From: Merdimmobilis hominis
GTDB lineage: Bacteria; Bacillota; Clostridia; Oscillospirales; Ruminococcaceae
Assembly: GCF_900104615.1 (NCBI RefSeq)
Contig: NZ_LT629939.1
Location: 313,237-377,236, forward strand
Direction: 5' to 3'
DNA length: 64,000 nt
Shown: in pieces, positions 44,132-53,659 of the stretch
Layout of the letters: every line of letters begins with the position of its first letter
Position numbering within the stretch: the first letter of the stretch is position 1
Program-made: the position numbers and the translations under genes
The notes under the pieces: model-generated
What the model saw: only the letters and a program-made list of their open reading frames with translations
What the model was told of the DNA's origin: nothing
Database searches by the model: none

Positions 44132-45525
44132 CTTCTCCCACCTCCGTACAGGGACGGGTCCCGCAGGGACTTCATCCGGCAGAGGGATTTCAGCATCAGG
44201 CGGGAAGCAAATCCGTTCATAGCCAGGTTGGAAAGAGCCCCCGCCAACAGCACAAAGCCAAAAGAAGAAATCCCTGTCGAGGAAGCCGTGCCCAACCAAT
44301 CCAGGAAGGGGAGCCGGGCCAGCAGGCTGCTTTCCGGGCTGAACGCCGCCAGCAGCAAAAAGGCAATCAAAGCGGTGAGCAGACACCCATTCCAGAGGGA
44401 AGGGAATGCCTGCCGGAACCCGAAGTCCACAGCTGCATCTAAATTTTTACCGTCTCGCAAGCCTTCTTTAATCCCCTCGGCCACGTGGACGTTGGTGTCA
44501 ATGCCAAACCAAAGAGCCAACAACATGGCGGCAATGCTGGGGAGGGACAGGGTCGTGGCCGGAAATTGGGGAATAAATCCAGTGACTGCTGCCACCAGCA
44601 GGGCTGCTTGTCCGAATAGGGCGATCATGGCCACAACTCCGGGGAGCCGGCAGCGGAACACCAACAGCGCCGCGGTAAGCCCAAAGGCAAGGATGCCGCA
44701 CTTGGCAAGAATTCCCCTGGCCCCCTCCCCCAGCGCCGGAGCGATGGGGCCGTAACTGACTACCCGCATCCGGAAGGGCATAGGCCCGAGGTTGATCTTA
44801 TCCGCCAGGCGGGTAGCGCTCTCCTGGGTGAACCGGCCGGTGATGGCAGGCTTGCCGCCCAACGTCCGAGTGTCCGCAGAAGGAGCGGAAATCATCGTGT
44901 CATCCAGCCAGATGGAAATGGTGGTGTCGGTCCCGGAGAGCCGTTCCGACGCCTCGTTAAATTTGGCGGCGCCTTCCTCGGTCAAATCTAAGAGAACCAC
45001 ATACTGCCCCACGTCCTTTTGGGAAGGCTCCACCGAAGCGCTCACCACATCCTTGCTGGTCAAAATCACCGTCTCTTTGGTGACGCCGGAAGGGCGGTTG
45101 TTTTCATCCCGCTGCGAACCCTCCCGCAAGGTCAGCTGGGCGGTCTCCCCCAATTCCGCCACTGTGGATGAAAGGTCTTCCTCCATACCCTCCATCACAT
45201 CCGCCGGGTAGCGGACAAGGATTCTGGCCTGGTCAAAATCGGTGTATACTTCACCATCCGTGATGTCCTGGGACAGCAGCCGACGTTCCAATATGGCCTG
45301 CGCCAAGCGCAGTTCCGCTTCTGTGGCATCCACCCCTTCCGGCGGACCGAATACCACCTCCACGCCACCGCGCAGATCCATCCCCAGCTGGATGTCGCCG
45401 GCCCCTTTGACATAAACTCGGGTCAGATCGCCATAGGTGTTGCTGACGCCCAAAAACGACGCATAACCCAACACGGCGATGCACAACAACACCACAAAGA
45501 ATACTGCGCGCTTACCCCGTTTCAC
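44128..45525 (-). CDS. secD: Protein translocase accessory subunit SecD
   Basis: A 465-residue RND-type membrane protein: N-terminal helix (AVFFVVLLCIAVLGYAS), the signature GMDLRGGVEVVFGPP, a periplasmic-type P1 domain including RLAQAILERRLLSQD and SADTRTLGGKPAITGRFT, and a six-helix membrane domain with LPSIAAMLLALWFGIDTNVHVAEGIKE containing the conserved Asp. Start is GTG at 45525 with GGGGGG 7 bases upstream. A good promoter lies just before. Together with secF it forms a two-gene operon. Confidence 0.92.
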   Translation of the reverse strand: MKRGKRAVFFVVLLCIAVLGYASFLGVSNTYGDLTRVYVKGAGDIQLGMDLRGGVEVVFGPPEGVDATEAELRLAQAILERRLLSQDITDGEVYTDFDQARILVRYPADVMEGMEEDLSSTVAELGETAQLTLREGSQRDENNRPSGVTKETVILTSKDVVSASVEPSQKDVGQYVVLLDLTEEGAAKFNEASERLSGTDTTISIWLDDTMISAPSADTRTLGGKPAITGRFTQESATRLADKINLGPMPFRMRVVSYGPIAPALGEGARGILAKCGILAFGLTAALLVFRCRLPGVVAMIALFGQAALLVAAVTGFIPQFPATTLSLPSIAAMLLALWFGIDTNVHVAEGIKEGLRDGKNLDAAVDFGFRQAFPSLWNGCLLTALIAFLLLAAFSPESSLLARLPFLDWLGTASSTGISSFGFVLLAGALSNLAMNGFASRLMLKSLCRMKSLRDPSLYGGGRR

Positions 45526-45610
45526 TGGCGATCCCCCCTTGTTCCATTCCCGATGGAGGCAAGGTTCCCAACCGTCTGCTACCTGCTTTTCCACCGGCAT
45601 TCATGGGGCT

Positions 45611-45639
45611 ATTATATGTCAATTGGAAACAAAAGTCAA
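45611..45639 (-). promoter_or_regulatory. Promoter of secDF
   Basis: On the minus strand, TTGACT (45634-45639), 17 bases, TATAAT (45611-45616). Confidence 0.8.
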
Positions 45640-45703
45640 TTTCATTCTTTGTACATTTTCCAAATATTTCATGTAAGTAACAAAAAATACTGATTTTTAC
45701 TTG

Positions 45704-45739
45704 GAAAAAGCGCCTGTGTGGCCAAAGCCACCCAGACGC
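45704..45739 (-). terminator. Terminator of the aminotransferase gene
   Basis: A 13-bp stem (GCGCCTGTGTGGC, 45710-45722, with GCCACCCAGACGC, 45727-45739; two G-U-type pairs) and a CAAA loop lie 43 bases past the stop, with TTTTTCC following on the minus strand. Confidence 0.85.
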
Positions 45740-45781
45740 TAGCTGTGGAATCTAGGTTGTGAAAAAAATGTGGAAAACTTC

Positions 45782-47062
45782 TTACTGGGCCATCAATTTT
45801 TCCAAGCAGGCAAGACGGGCCGCCACGCAGAAAATATCCAAAGCCGCCTGCAAATTTTCCAAGGTGGGATAGGTGGGAGCCAGGCGCAGATTGCGGTCCC
45901 GCGGGTCATTGAAATAGGGGTAGGTGGCCCCCACGTCGGTCAGGGCGACACCCGCCTCCTTGCAGAGGGTATAGGTCCGTTTGGCACAGCCGTCCATCAG
46001 GTCGACCGAGACAAAATAGCCCCCTTTGGGGTGGCTCCACTGGGCGATCCCCTTGCCTTCCAGCTCTCGTGTTAATGTGTTTTCCACTGCCTCAAACTTG
46101 GGGCGGACACTGGCCGCGTGGCGCAGCATGTGGGCATCAATTCCCGCTTTATCCTTAAAAAAGCGGACATGCATCAGCATGTTGACCTTGTTCCAGCTGA
46201 TCACCGGGACGGTCATCTGGGATTTGATAAACCGGATATTTTCAGCAGAGGCACCCATGGCCCCCACACCGCTGCCCGGGAAGGTGATCTTGGATGTGGA
46301 GCCAAACAGATAAACCATATTGGGATTTCCAGCTTTTTTGCACTCACTTAGGATGTCCAACACCCGTTCCTTCTGTTCAGGGTAGATGTCGTGGACGCAG
46401 TAGGCGTTGTCCCAAAAGATGCGGAAATCCGGAGCGGCGGGCTTTAAGGCTGCCAACCGCCGGACCACCTCGTCGGAATAGGTGACCCCGCCCGGGTTGG
46501 AGTACTGGGGAACACACCAAATGCCTTTGATGGAGGGGTCGGCACAGACCAATTCCTCGATCTTGGCGATGTCCGGGCCGTTTTCATCCATCTCAATGTT
46601 GATCATCTCAAAGCCAAAAAACTCGGTGATATCAAAATGGCGGTCATAGCCAGGCACAGGGCAGAGCCATTTGCGGTCTTTGCACTCGCCCCAGGGCCGG
46701 CCGCCTAAAACCCCGTTGGTCACCGCCCGGGAGATGGCGTCGTGCATCAGGGTCAGGCTGGAGCTCCCCCCCACAATGACCTCATCCTCCCCGACGCCAA
46801 GGAGCGCGGCGAACAGACGATTGGCCTCGGGCATGGCGTCCAGGTTGCCGTAGTTGCGCACATCTACCCCGTTTTCATCTCTAAAATCAGTGGAGCTGGT
46901 AAACAAGTCAAACATCCCATTGGAGAAATTGAGCTGTTCCTCGCTGGGTTTGCCCCGGGACATATCCAATTTCATCCCCTTGGCTTTTAAGGCTTCATAG
47001 GCGGCTTTGGTCTCTTCCAAAAGGGAAGCAAGCTCCTCTTTGGAACATTCTTGATAGGTCAT
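45782..47062 (-). CDS. Aminotransferase class I/II, aspartate aminotransferase subgroup Ic
   Basis: PLP-dependent transaminase of 426 residues. Key segments are KLDMSRGKPSEEQL near the N-terminus, the substrate/PLP region GGSSSLTLMHDAIS, CVPQYSNPGGVTYSDE, FWDNAYCVHD, and the PLP lysine in LFGSTSKITFPGSGVG. These fit the Ic branch of aspartate aminotransferases typified by corynebacterial and clostridial AspB-like enzymes. Start is ATG at 47062 with AGGAGG 6 bases upstream. It has its own promoter and terminator, so it is monocistronic despite lying beside the dehydrogenase gene. Confidence 0.9.
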   Translation of the reverse strand: MTYQECSKEELASLLEETKAAYEALKAKGMKLDMSRGKPSEEQLNFSNGMFDLFTSSTDFRDENGVDVRNYGNLDAMPEANRLFAALLGVGEDEVIVGGSSSLTLMHDAISRAVTNGVLGGRPWGECKDRKWLCPVPGYDRHFDITEFFGFEMINIEMDENGPDIAKIEELVCADPSIKGIWCVPQYSNPGGVTYSDEVVRRLAALKPAAPDFRIFWDNAYCVHDIYPEQKERVLDILSECKKAGNPNMVYLFGSTSKITFPGSGVGAMGASAENIRFIKSQMTVPVISWNKVNMLMHVRFFKDKAGIDAHMLRHAASVRPKFEAVENTLTRELEGKGIAQWSHPKGGYFVSVDLMDGCAKRTYTLCKEAGVALTDVGATYPYFNDPRDRNLRLAPTYPTLENLQAALDIFCVAARLACLEKLMAQ

Positions 47063-47102
47063 AGTGTTCCTCCTAACCGTGGTGTTTCTTTGTCTTTGTT
47101 CC

Positions 47103-47131
47103 ATTATACTGGCTCTCCAGTCAAATTGCAA
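47103..47131 (-). promoter_or_regulatory. Promoter of the aminotransferase gene
   Basis: On the minus strand, TTGCAA (47126-47131), 17 bases, TATAAT (47103-47108). Confidence 0.75.
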
Positions 47132-47192
47132 TATGCAGGATAATATTTTAAAACCTGCAAATAGGGCCGATAAATTTCTAGAAAATCCGAAG

Positions 47193-47223
47193 AAAGGCCC
47201 GTTCCGCGAAAGAACGAACCTTT
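47193..47223 (-). terminator. Terminator of the hydroxyacid dehydrogenase gene
   Basis: A hairpin of AAAGG/CCTTT and CGTTC/GAACG stems separated by a 2x2 internal loop (47193-47204 with 47212-47223), just past the stop and followed by TTTCTTC on the minus strand. Confidence 0.65.
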
Positions 47224-47229
47224 AAAAAA

Positions 47230-48186
47230 CTATTTTTGGGGATGGTTCACCGGCCAGGTGGGCTCTTGCCCCGAAAGCACCTCATGGATGCCCTGGGCAG
47301 CGTGCAAGCCCATGCGGGCGGTGGACTCCCAGGTGTGGGCCGCGTTGTGGGGGGTGAGGATGGCGTTTTCCAGCTGGAAAAGCTCAGCAGTGGTGTCCGG
47401 CGGCTCCTGCTCAAAGACATCCAGCGCACACCCGGCGATGGTCCCCGCCTTCAGCGCTTGGGTGAGGGCCCCTTCCTCCACAATGCCGCCCCGAGCGGTG
47501 TTGATCAAAAAGGCGGTGGGCTTCATCAGGGAGAGTTCCTTTTCCCCGATCAAATGGCGGTTCTCGGCGGTGGAGGGCATGTGCAGCGAGACAAAGTCCG
47601 CCTCCCGCAGCACCTCTTCCTTGGTGGAGAGCCGCTTGACATAGGAAGGCACCAGCTCCTGGGGGAGATAGGGGTCATAGCCGACGATGTTCATCCCAAA
47701 CACCCGGGCCTTCTCCGCAACCGAGCGGCCGATGCGTCCAAGGCCCAACAGGCCCAGGGTTTTGCCCTCCAATTCAATGGTCATCAAGCTGTTGCGGATT
47801 TCAAAGTTGCCGGCGTGGAATTCCCGGTCCACTACATGGATGTATTTGGCGCAGGACAGCATCAAAAACAAGGTGTGCTCCGCCACCGCTTTATAGTTGG
47901 ACAAAGGGGCGTTGGTGATCCAAATCCCCTTTTCAGTGGCGTAGGGGATATCCAGTGCATCCACCCCCACTCCATGGCGGCCCACCACCTTCAGTTTTGG
48001 GGCGGCATCGATAATCCGGCGGGTCAGCGGCTGATTTCGGATTAAAATGGCGTCGCAGTCCGCCACATCCCGGACAATGTCATCCTCCGTGAGGCCGCTG
48101 CCCATTTTGATTTCATACCCTTTTTCCCGGAGGTATTCCTTGCCCTCTGGGGCGATTTCCTCGGGGATCAGCACCTTATATGCCAT
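47230..48186 (-). CDS. D-isomer-specific 2-hydroxyacid dehydrogenase (phosphoglycerate dehydrogenase-like)
   Basis: NAD-dependent dehydrogenase of 318 residues: catalytic/substrate domain (LKVVGRHGVGVDALDIPYA), the Rossmann dinucleotide motif GLLGLGRIGRSVAEKA, and the family signature MKPTAFLINTARGGIVEE with catalytic Arg, Glu and His (LTPHNAAHT). It lacks the C-terminal ACT domain of full SerA, so it could be a short phosphoglycerate dehydrogenase for serine synthesis or act on another 2-hydroxyacid. Start is ATG at 48186; the longer frame to 48510 runs into the divergent promoter region. Confidence 0.88.
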   Translation of the reverse strand: MAYKVLIPEEIAPEGKEYLREKGYEIKMGSGLTEDDIVRDVADCDAILIRNQPLTRRIIDAAPKLKVVGRHGVGVDALDIPYATEKGIWITNAPLSNYKAVAEHTLFLMLSCAKYIHVVDREFHAGNFEIRNSLMTIELEGKTLGLLGLGRIGRSVAEKARVFGMNIVGYDPYLPQELVPSYVKRLSTKEEVLREADFVSLHMPSTAENRHLIGEKELSLMKPTAFLINTARGGIVEEGALTQALKAGTIAGCALDVFEQEPPDTTAELFQLENAILTPHNAAHTWESTARMGLHAAQGIHEVLSGQEPTWPVNHPQK

Positions 48187-48225
48187 AGTGTTCCCTCTCC
48201 TTCCCAAAATCGTCTGCTTGGCTTC

Positions 48226-48254
48226 ATTGTATGCTTTGTGGGGGCAAAAATCAA
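48226..48254 (-). promoter_or_regulatory. Promoter of the hydroxyacid dehydrogenase gene
   Basis: On the minus strand, TTGATT (48249-48254), 17 bases, TACAAT (48226-48231). Confidence 0.75.
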
Positions 48255-48367
48255 GAGAATCCGCCGGTGCCGCCGGTTTTTTGCAGCAAACCAGCTCATA
48301 TCCGTCACATTGCCGGAAAAAAATGGAGAGGATTGCCTGTTTTTCCCTGAAAAAAATCACTTTTCCC

Positions 48368-48471
48368 TTGTTCCCTATCCGGATTTGTACTATAATAAAC
48401 AATAGCTTTCTGCAAGCTATTGTTGGTGCGCACTCTTTTTTATGCAGGAGGGAGCGCGCACTTATCTTTAG
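48368..48471 (+). promoter_or_regulatory. asnS promoter and structured leader
   Basis: TTGTTC (48368-48373), 17 bases, TATAAT (48391-48396). The leader starts with a perfect 11-bp hairpin (AACAATAGCTT with AAGCTATTGTT, 48398-48424) at the predicted start point and continues with an imperfect hairpin (GTGCGC...GCGCAC, about 48426-48471). No T-box signature is present. The rest of the 48187-48554 gap holds only the divergent promoter. Confidence 0.6.
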
Positions 48472-48554
48472 AAAGGCTGCGGCGACGCCCGGCCGCCTCC
48501 GTTCCCCCACTGGGAAGAGGATGGAAACAAAGAAAAATCATTGGAGGTATCACC

Positions 48555-49949
48555 ATGACCAAAACAGAACTGAAAAAATTGTTCAGTGACGTTGCAAGCT
48601 ACACAAGCGCACCGGTGACGGTCTGCGGCTGGGTCAAGACCATCCGCGTGTCCAAGTCCCTGGGCTTCATCGAACTCAACGACGGCACCTGCTTCAAGAA
48701 TTTGCAGGTGGTCTTTGAGGAGAATAAATTGAACAATTTTAAAGAGATCAGCAAGCTCAATGTGGGCGCGGCGATTGTGGTGGATGGCGATATCGTCCTC
48801 ACCCCGGATGCCAAGCAGCCCTTTGAAATTCATGCCACCGATGTTTTCATTGAGGGTGCTTCCACCCCCGATTACCCCCTGCAAAAGAAACGCCACTCCT
48901 TAGAGTTCCTGCGCTCTATCGCCCATTTGCGCCCCCGCACCAACACCTTCAGCGCTGTGTTCCGAGTCCGCTCGGCCGCTGCCTTTGCCATCCATAAATT
49001 TTTCAACGAAAACGGCTTTGTCTACGCCCATACCCCCCTGATCACCGGCAGCGACTGCGAAGGCGCCGGCGAGATGTTCCGGGTGACCACCCTGGATCCG
49101 GTCAATCCGCCCCTTTGCGACGACGGTTCAGTGGATTTCAGCCAGGATTTCTTCGGCAAAGCCACCAGCCTCACCGTCTCCGGACAGTTGGAAGCGGAGG
49201 CTATGGCTATGGCATTCTCCAAGGTCTACACCTTCGGCCCCACCTTCCGGGCAGAAAATTCCAACACCGCCCGCCATGCCGCCGAGTTTTGGATGATTGA
49301 GCCGGAAATCGCTTTTGCCGACCTGAAGGACAACATGGAGCTGGCTACTGCCATGATGAAATACGTCCTTTCTTATGTGCTGGAGACCTGCCCTGACGAG
49401 ATGAAGTTCTTCAACGACTTCTACGACAAGGAGCTGCTGGAGCGCCTCTACTTTATCATCCATTCCGAGTTTGGCCATGTGACCTACACCGAGGCCATCG
49501 ACCTGTTGCTGCAGGCCGGCGACCGGTTTGAATACCCTGTCTCCTGGGGCATTGACCTGCAGACTGAGCATGAGCGTTACCTCACCGAGCAGGTGTTCAA
49601 AAAGCCCCTGTTTGTCACCGATTACCCCAAGGAGATCAAAGCCTTCTACATGCGGCTCAACGACGACGGCAAAACCGTTGCCGCGATGGACCTTCTGGTC
49701 CCCGGCATTGGCGAGATCATCGGCGGAAGCCAGCGTGAGGAGCGGTTGGATGTTCTGACCAGCCGCATTTCGGAGCTGGGCCTCAAAGAAGAGGACTACA
49801 GCTGGTACTTGGATCTGCGGCGGTACGGCGGCACTAAGCACGCCGGTTACGGCCTGGGCTTCGAGCGGCTAATCATGTACATCACCGGCATATCCAACAT
49901 CCGGGATGTGCTTCCCTTCCCCCGGACTGTGGGCACTGCGGAATATTAA
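48555..49949 (+). CDS. asnS: Asparaginyl-tRNA synthetase
   Basis: Class IIb synthetase of 464 residues. The N-terminal OB-fold anticodon domain ([25 protein letters not shown]) is followed by the catalytic core with motif 2 ([22 protein letters not shown], asparagine-type) and motif 3 ([16 protein letters not shown]). Start is ATG at 48555 with GGAGG 7 bases upstream; a longer frame to 48420 is within the leader. The presence of AsnRS suggests direct charging of tRNA-Asn. A strong terminator follows. Confidence 0.96.
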   Translation: MTKTELKKLFSDVASYTSAPVTVCGWVKTIRVSKSLGFIELNDGTCFKNLQVVFEENKLNNFKEISKLNVGAAIVVDGDIVLTPDAKQPFEIHATDVFIEGASTPDYPLQKKRHSLEFLRSIAHLRPRTNTFSAVFRVRSAAAFAIHKFFNENGFVYAHTPLITGSDCEGAGEMFRVTTLDPVNPPLCDDGSVDFSQDFFGKATSLTVSGQLEAEAMAMAFSKVYTFGPTFRAENSNTARHAAEFWMIEPEIAFADLKDNMELATAMMKYVLSYVLETCPDEMKFFNDFYDKELLERLYFIIHSEFGHVTYTEAIDLLLQAGDRFEYPVSWGIDLQTEHERYLTEQVFKKPLFVTDYPKEIKAFYMRLNDDGKTVAAMDLLVPGIGEIIGGSQREERLDVLTSRISELGLKEEDYSWYLDLRRYGGTKHAGYGLGFERLIMYITGISNIRDVLPFPRTVGTAEY

Positions 49950-49959
49950 AAGCAAAAAG

Positions 49960-49997
49960 AAAAGGACCTTTCCCCAAAAGGAAAGGTCCTTTTTATG
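49960..49997 (+). terminator. Terminator of asnS
   Basis: A perfect 14-bp stem (49960-49973 with 49980-49993), a 6-base loop and a T tract, 10 bases past the asnS stop. It may also end the convergent carD gene. Confidence 0.9.
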
Positions 49998-50010
49998 CAG
50001 CAAACACTGG

Positions 50011-50520
50011 TTATTCGCCGGCGACGCCTGCCGCCTTTTCAATATAGGGCACAACTTCCTCCCGGTCAATCCCCAAAGAGACCGCCAGTTCACCGTACAA
50101 AAGATCCTCGGCCCGCTTCATGTAGCGCTGGTCCACCTGGCCGATCTTCCGCCCGCATCGGGCCGCTTCCCGGCTTTTGGCGTAGATGCTTTTGATCATC
50201 CCCACCAGATCCTCGCACCGGTGGGCTTTGAGGGCAGATTCATACCGCTCTTTGATCACCGATATGCTACGGCCGCTGCAGTCGCCTTTTGGAATATCGG
50301 GGATTTTGGAGACAAGCTCCTCCGCCTCTTTTTTGGTCAAGATAGGCCGCATAAATACGGTAGTATCCACTGGCGCATAGATCGTTTCAGTCCCATATTC
50401 GGGAACCAGGGTGTAGTATAGCTTTTTGTGATCGCCGCTGGCAAACTGCGGCTTGCCGATCTTGGCCACCCGGCACACACCGCTGATCCCATACATGATC
50501 CAATCTCCTACTGCAAACAC
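50011..50520 (-). CDS. CarD/CdnL-family RNA polymerase-binding regulator
   Basis: A 169-residue protein with the N-terminal CarD Tudor-like domain (FAVGDWIMYGISGVCRVAKIG, LYYTLVPEYGTETIYAPVD) and a helical C-terminal part (LVSKIPDIPKGDCSGRSISVIKERYE, RAEDLLYGELAVSLGI) that contacts promoter DNA in relatives. It modulates promoter opening by RNA polymerase. Start is GTG at 50520 with GGAGG 8 bases upstream and an extended -10 promoter about 150 bases upstream. It is transcribed in the same direction as the cobalamin operon but is separated from it by its own promoter. Confidence 0.92.
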   Translation of the reverse strand: MFAVGDWIMYGISGVCRVAKIGKPQFASGDHKKLYYTLVPEYGTETIYAPVDTTVFMRPILTKKEAEELVSKIPDIPKGDCSGRSISVIKERYESALKAHRCEDLVGMIKSIYAKSREAARCGRKIGQVDQRYMKRAEDLLYGELAVSLGIDREEVVPYIEKAAGVAGE

Positions 50521-50656
50521 TGGTCACACCTCCATGAAGTCCTTCCGTTTCTGCTTCCAGGATGGCTCCCCTTCTGCTCCTTTTCGCAGGGGGCTCCTCA
50601 AAGAAAAACGTGCAGGCTGGCAACTGGACTCACATTTGCCAAACTACACGCCTTAT

Positions 50657-50670
50657 GTATAAGTATACCA
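50657..50670 (-). promoter_or_regulatory. Extended -10 promoter of the carD-type gene
   Basis: On the minus strand TG-G-TATACT (TATACT at 50662-50667) with no good -35 box. It lies just past the end of cbiC. Confidence 0.5.
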
Positions 50671-50696
50671 CATTTTTCTCCAAAAAGACAGCCGAC

Positions 50697-51347
50697 TTAC
50701 AAAATGGAGGATTCCTCTCCCTGGGCGAGGGCTTGCAGCATCAATGCGTTGACAATGGCGGCGGCGATATTGCTTCCCCCCTTGCGCCCTTTGATGACGA
50801 TGTGGGGGACGGCGCTTTGCAGAATCAGCTCCTTGGCAGGAATCACATTGACAAACCCCACCGGTACCCCCACCACCAATGCGGGGGAAATTCTCCCCTC
50901 TTCCATCAGTTCCGAAAGGCGGATCAGCGCTGTGGGGGCATTGCCCACCGCGATAATCACCGGCCGCCGGAGGGCCGCTGCCCGCTCCATACAGATTTCC
51001 GCCCGAGTGACACCCCGGCTTTTGGCCTCCGACGCCACATCGGGGTCAGACATGAAGCAAAAGACATCCCCGCCCAATTTGCCCAGGTTGCCTTTGTTGA
51101 TGCCCGCTTTGGCCATGTTGGTGTCGGTGACAACCGCGGCCCCGGCCCGCAGGGACTCTATCCCCTTCTCCACCGCCCCAGGGGAGAAAGCCAAGGTCCG
51201 GGCGAACTCAAAGTCCGCCGTGGTGTGGATCACCCGTTTAATAATGGGCTCTTCCCTGGGATCGAGATGGATGCCTCCCAATTCTTCCCCAATGATGGCA
51301 AAGCTGCGAGCCTCAATCTCCCCTGGGGGGATGCGTTCGATCTTCAA
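50697..51347 (-). CDS. cbiC: Cobalt-precorrin-8 methylmutase CbiC
   Basis: Moves the C-11 methyl to C-12 to form cobyrinic acid. The 216-residue protein has the CbiC/CobH core: SFAIIGEELGG, VIHTTADFEFARTL with the catalytic His, VVTDTNMAKAGI and VGVPVGFVNVIPAKE. I start at TTG 51347 (MKIERIPPGEIEARSF) because AAGGAGG is 8 bases upstream; upstream codons lack such support. It is the last gene of the B12 operon, 92 bases after cobO; the gap contains a perfect 14-base palindrome (CCACTGCGCAGTGG). No other corrin-ring methylase is in the window. Confidence 0.93.
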   Translation of the reverse strand: MKIERIPPGEIEARSFAIIGEELGGIHLDPREEPIIKRVIHTTADFEFARTLAFSPGAVEKGIESLRAGAAVVTDTNMAKAGINKGNLGKLGGDVFCFMSDPDVASEAKSRGVTRAEICMERAAALRRPVIIAVGNAPTALIRLSELMEEGRISPALVVGVPVGFVNVIPAKELILQSAVPHIVIKGRKGGSNIAAAIVNALMLQALAQGEESSIL

Positions 51348-51439
51348 TGGCAAAACCTCCTTGTCCCACTGCGCAGTGGAACTTCCAATTCTATCCATGT
51401 CTATGGGGGGCGGCCAAAGAAAGGCCCACCCTCTTCCCC

Positions 51440-51970
51440 TTATTTTTCAATACCCAAGCGGGCGGGGATCCCCTGTTCAAAGGGATGGCGGATCTTTTTC
51501 ATCTCGGTGATGTAATTCGCCCGGGAGAGGAGCTCCGGTGCAGGGTCCCGGCCGGTGAGCACCACCTCCAACCCCTGGGGGCGGTTATCCAGAAAGGCTA
51601 GGAGCATCTCCCGGTCCAGGAGGCCCTTGTTGTAGGCCCCCACTGCTTCGTCCAAGATCAAGAGGTCCACCTCCCCCCGCTGGCAGAGGTCGATGCACTC
51701 CCGCAGCCTATGGTCGTGAAACCGTCGGCTCTCCGCCTTTTGGGCGTCGGTCATGCGAAAGGTGAACACCGCTTTTTCCACCCCCGGCAGCACCCGCACC
51801 CCCAGCTTTTGGAGGGGGATCAGCTCTCCGGTGCCGCTGTCCTTGAGAAACTGGAACAGCAACACCCTTAGACCCCGGCCCGCTGCCCGCACCCCAAGGC
51901 CGATGGCCGCTGTGGTCTTTCCTTTGCCATCGCCGCAGTACAGGTGGACAAGGCCCTGTTGATTCTCCAT
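51440..51970 (-). CDS. cobO: Cob(I)yrinic acid a,c-diamide adenosyltransferase
   Basis: Transfers the 5'-deoxyadenosyl group of ATP to cob(I)alamin-type substrates (CobA/CobO/BtuR family). The 176-residue protein has the P-loop GDGKGKTTAAIGLG, VLLFQFLKD, DLLILDEAVGAYNKGLL and VVLTGRDPAPELL motifs. The start is ATG at 51970, overlapping the cobQ stop as TGATG, with AGGAGGGG just upstream. Adenosylation normally occurs at the cobyrinic acid diamide stage, before CobQ acts. Confidence 0.95.
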   Translation of the reverse strand: MENQQGLVHLYCGDGKGKTTAAIGLGVRAAGRGLRVLLFQFLKDSGTGELIPLQKLGVRVLPGVEKAVFTFRMTDAQKAESRRFHDHRLRECIDLCQRGEVDLLILDEAVGAYNKGLLDREMLLAFLDNRPQGLEVVLTGRDPAPELLSRANYITEMKKIRHPFEQGIPARLGIEK

Positions 51971-53469
51971 CAAATCCCCTCCTCCATAATTCGGTAAATG
52001 GATGGCAGATCCAGGTTTTGCCGGACCAAATCGGCCAATTTGTCGTATTGTTCCTCCCGGTAGGAGTCCAAATCAAAGGCTTTTGCCTCCTCCGGGTCTA
52101 GGCCCTTGGCCGCCAAAAGGGATTGGAGCAGCCCCTGGGCTACGTCCTCCCGGTCAAACAGGCCGTGGACATAACAGCCCAGCACGTTGCCTGCCTGGGC
52201 GCCGTCCCCTTTGCTTTCCCCAGTTTGGGAAGTGAGCTCCACCGCCGGCGAGAAGTCCCCTTCGGTAGCCCCCATATGGATTTCATACCCTGCCAGCTCC
52301 CGGCCGGACAGCCCTGCAAAGGCCCCTTCCAACCGCCGGAACTGCCCGGTGACCTGGGTGCGGGTCTTCTCGTTCAAAAAGCGGGTGGTGACCGGCAGGA
52401 GCCCCATTCCAGAAAGGGATCCCCCTTCCTCCACCCCATCGGGGTCGTGGAGGGCCTTCCCCAGCATCTGATAACCGCCGCAGATGCCCAGCACCGCACC
52501 GCCCCGGGCAGCGTGTTTGAGCACCGCTGCTTCCAGGCCATTCTGACGCATCCACTTCAAGTCCGCCATGGTGTTTTTGGTGCCCGGCAGGATAATGAGG
52601 TCGGGGTTCCCCAGTTCCTGGCGGCGGGCTACATACCGCAGGTTCACCTGGGGGAGCATCTGCAAGGGGTTGAAATCGGTAAAGTTGGAGATGCGGGGCA
52701 GGCGGATCACGGCGATGTCCACCAACCCACCTTTCCCCTTTGCAGTGAGCCGGTCGGAGAGGCTGTCCTCGTCGTCCAGGTCGATATCCCCATAGGGGAG
52801 GACCCCCAGCACCGGCACCCCGGTGATCTCCTCCAGCATCTTGAGGCCGGGCTCAAGGATGGAGACATCCCCCCGGAACTTGTTGATGACCATCCCTTTG
52901 ACCATGCTGCGTTCCTCCTCATCCAGCAGAAGGAGGGTGCCGGCCAGGGAGGCGAAAACCCCGCCCCGGTCGATGTCCCCCACCAGCACCACCGGGCTGC
53001 GGGAGAGCTTGGCCATCCCCAGGTTGACGATGTCCTGCTCTTTCAGGTTGATCTCCGCCGGGCTGCCCGCCCCTTCCAGGACCAGGATGTCGTACTCCTC
53101 CTCCAATTTACGGTACGCCCCCAGGATATGGGGGATCAGCTCCTGTTTTTTGGTGTAGTACTCTTTGGCCTCCATGGTTCCAAAGACCTCGCCGTTTACA
53201 ATGACCTGGCTCATCCGGTCGCCTGTTGGCTTTAGAAGGATGGGGTTCATCTCCACCCGGGGGCGGATGCCCGCCGCCTGGGCCTGCATCACCTGGGCGC
53301 GGCCCATCTCCAGCCCCTCCTGGGTGATAAAGGAATTGAGGGCCATATTCTGAGATTTAAAGGGCGCGGCCCGGTGGCCGTCCTGCCGGAACACCCGGCA
53401 CAGCCCTGCGGTGACAAAGCTCTTGCCGGCGCTGGACATAGTGCCGCACACCATAATGGATTTTGCCAT
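51970..53469 (-). CDS. cobQ: Cobyric acid synthase
   Basis: ATP- and glutamine-dependent amidase of side chains b, d, e and g. The 499-residue protein (CbiP) has an N-terminal synthetase domain ([62 protein letters not shown]) and a C-terminal class I glutamine amidotransferase domain with the nucleophile Cys in [13 protein letters not shown] and His near GCYVHGLFD. Start is ATG at 53469; the frame extends to 53589 but runs into a hairpin-rich spacer. It follows cobD after a 214-base gap, unusually long for this operon. Confidence 0.95.
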   Translation of the reverse strand: MAKSIMVCGTMSSAGKSFVTAGLCRVFRQDGHRAAPFKSQNMALNSFITQEGLEMGRAQVMQAQAAGIRPRVEMNPILLKPTGDRMSQVIVNGEVFGTMEAKEYYTKKQELIPHILGAYRKLEEEYDILVLEGAGSPAEINLKEQDIVNLGMAKLSRSPVVLVGDIDRGGVFASLAGTLLLLDEEERSMVKGMVINKFRGDVSILEPGLKMLEEITGVPVLGVLPYGDIDLDDEDSLSDRLTAKGKGGLVDIAVIRLPRISNFTDFNPLQMLPQVNLRYVARRQELGNPDLIILPGTKNTMADLKWMRQNGLEAAVLKHAARGGAVLGICGGYQMLGKALHDPDGVEEGGSLSGMGLLPVTTRFLNEKTRTQVTGQFRRLEGAFAGLSGRELAGYEIHMGATEGDFSPAVELTSQTGESKGDGAQAGNVLGCYVHGLFDREDVAQGLLQSLLAAKGLDPEEAKAFDLDSYREEQYDKLADLVRQNLDLPSIYRIMEEGI

Positions 53470-53506
53470 GCTGCTCCCCCTTTGATGGATCGATCGATTT
53501 TCGTCT

Positions 53507-53659
53507 GGGGAACGGGAAAAATCCCCCGTTCCCCTTTTGGTTCTTATCCCCTCCCCCATACGCCTTTTGGGAGCTGGAGGGCTTGGCATTTTGCCGCCGT
53601 CCGGGTTTTCCCCTTCGCCTTGGCAGGGATGCGCCCCTGCAAACGCGAAGGGAAAAACC
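53507..53659 (-). other. Structured spacer inside the B12 operon
   Basis: In the gap between cobD and cobQ two hairpins stand out. The first (53604-53659) pairs GGTTTTCCCC-TTCGC with GCGAAGGG-AAAAACC, and a nested GCAGGG/CCCTGC stem caps it; its single imperfect pair is G-U on the minus-strand RNA. The second (53507-53534) pairs GGGGAACGGG with CCCGTTCCCC. Neither has a minus-strand T tract. I recognise no known riboswitch here. Confidence 0.5.

Noticed and set aside
48403..48554. T-box riboswitch upstream of asnS
   Set aside because: No T-box motif (AGGGTGG...) and no specifier-loop architecture; only simple hairpins are present.
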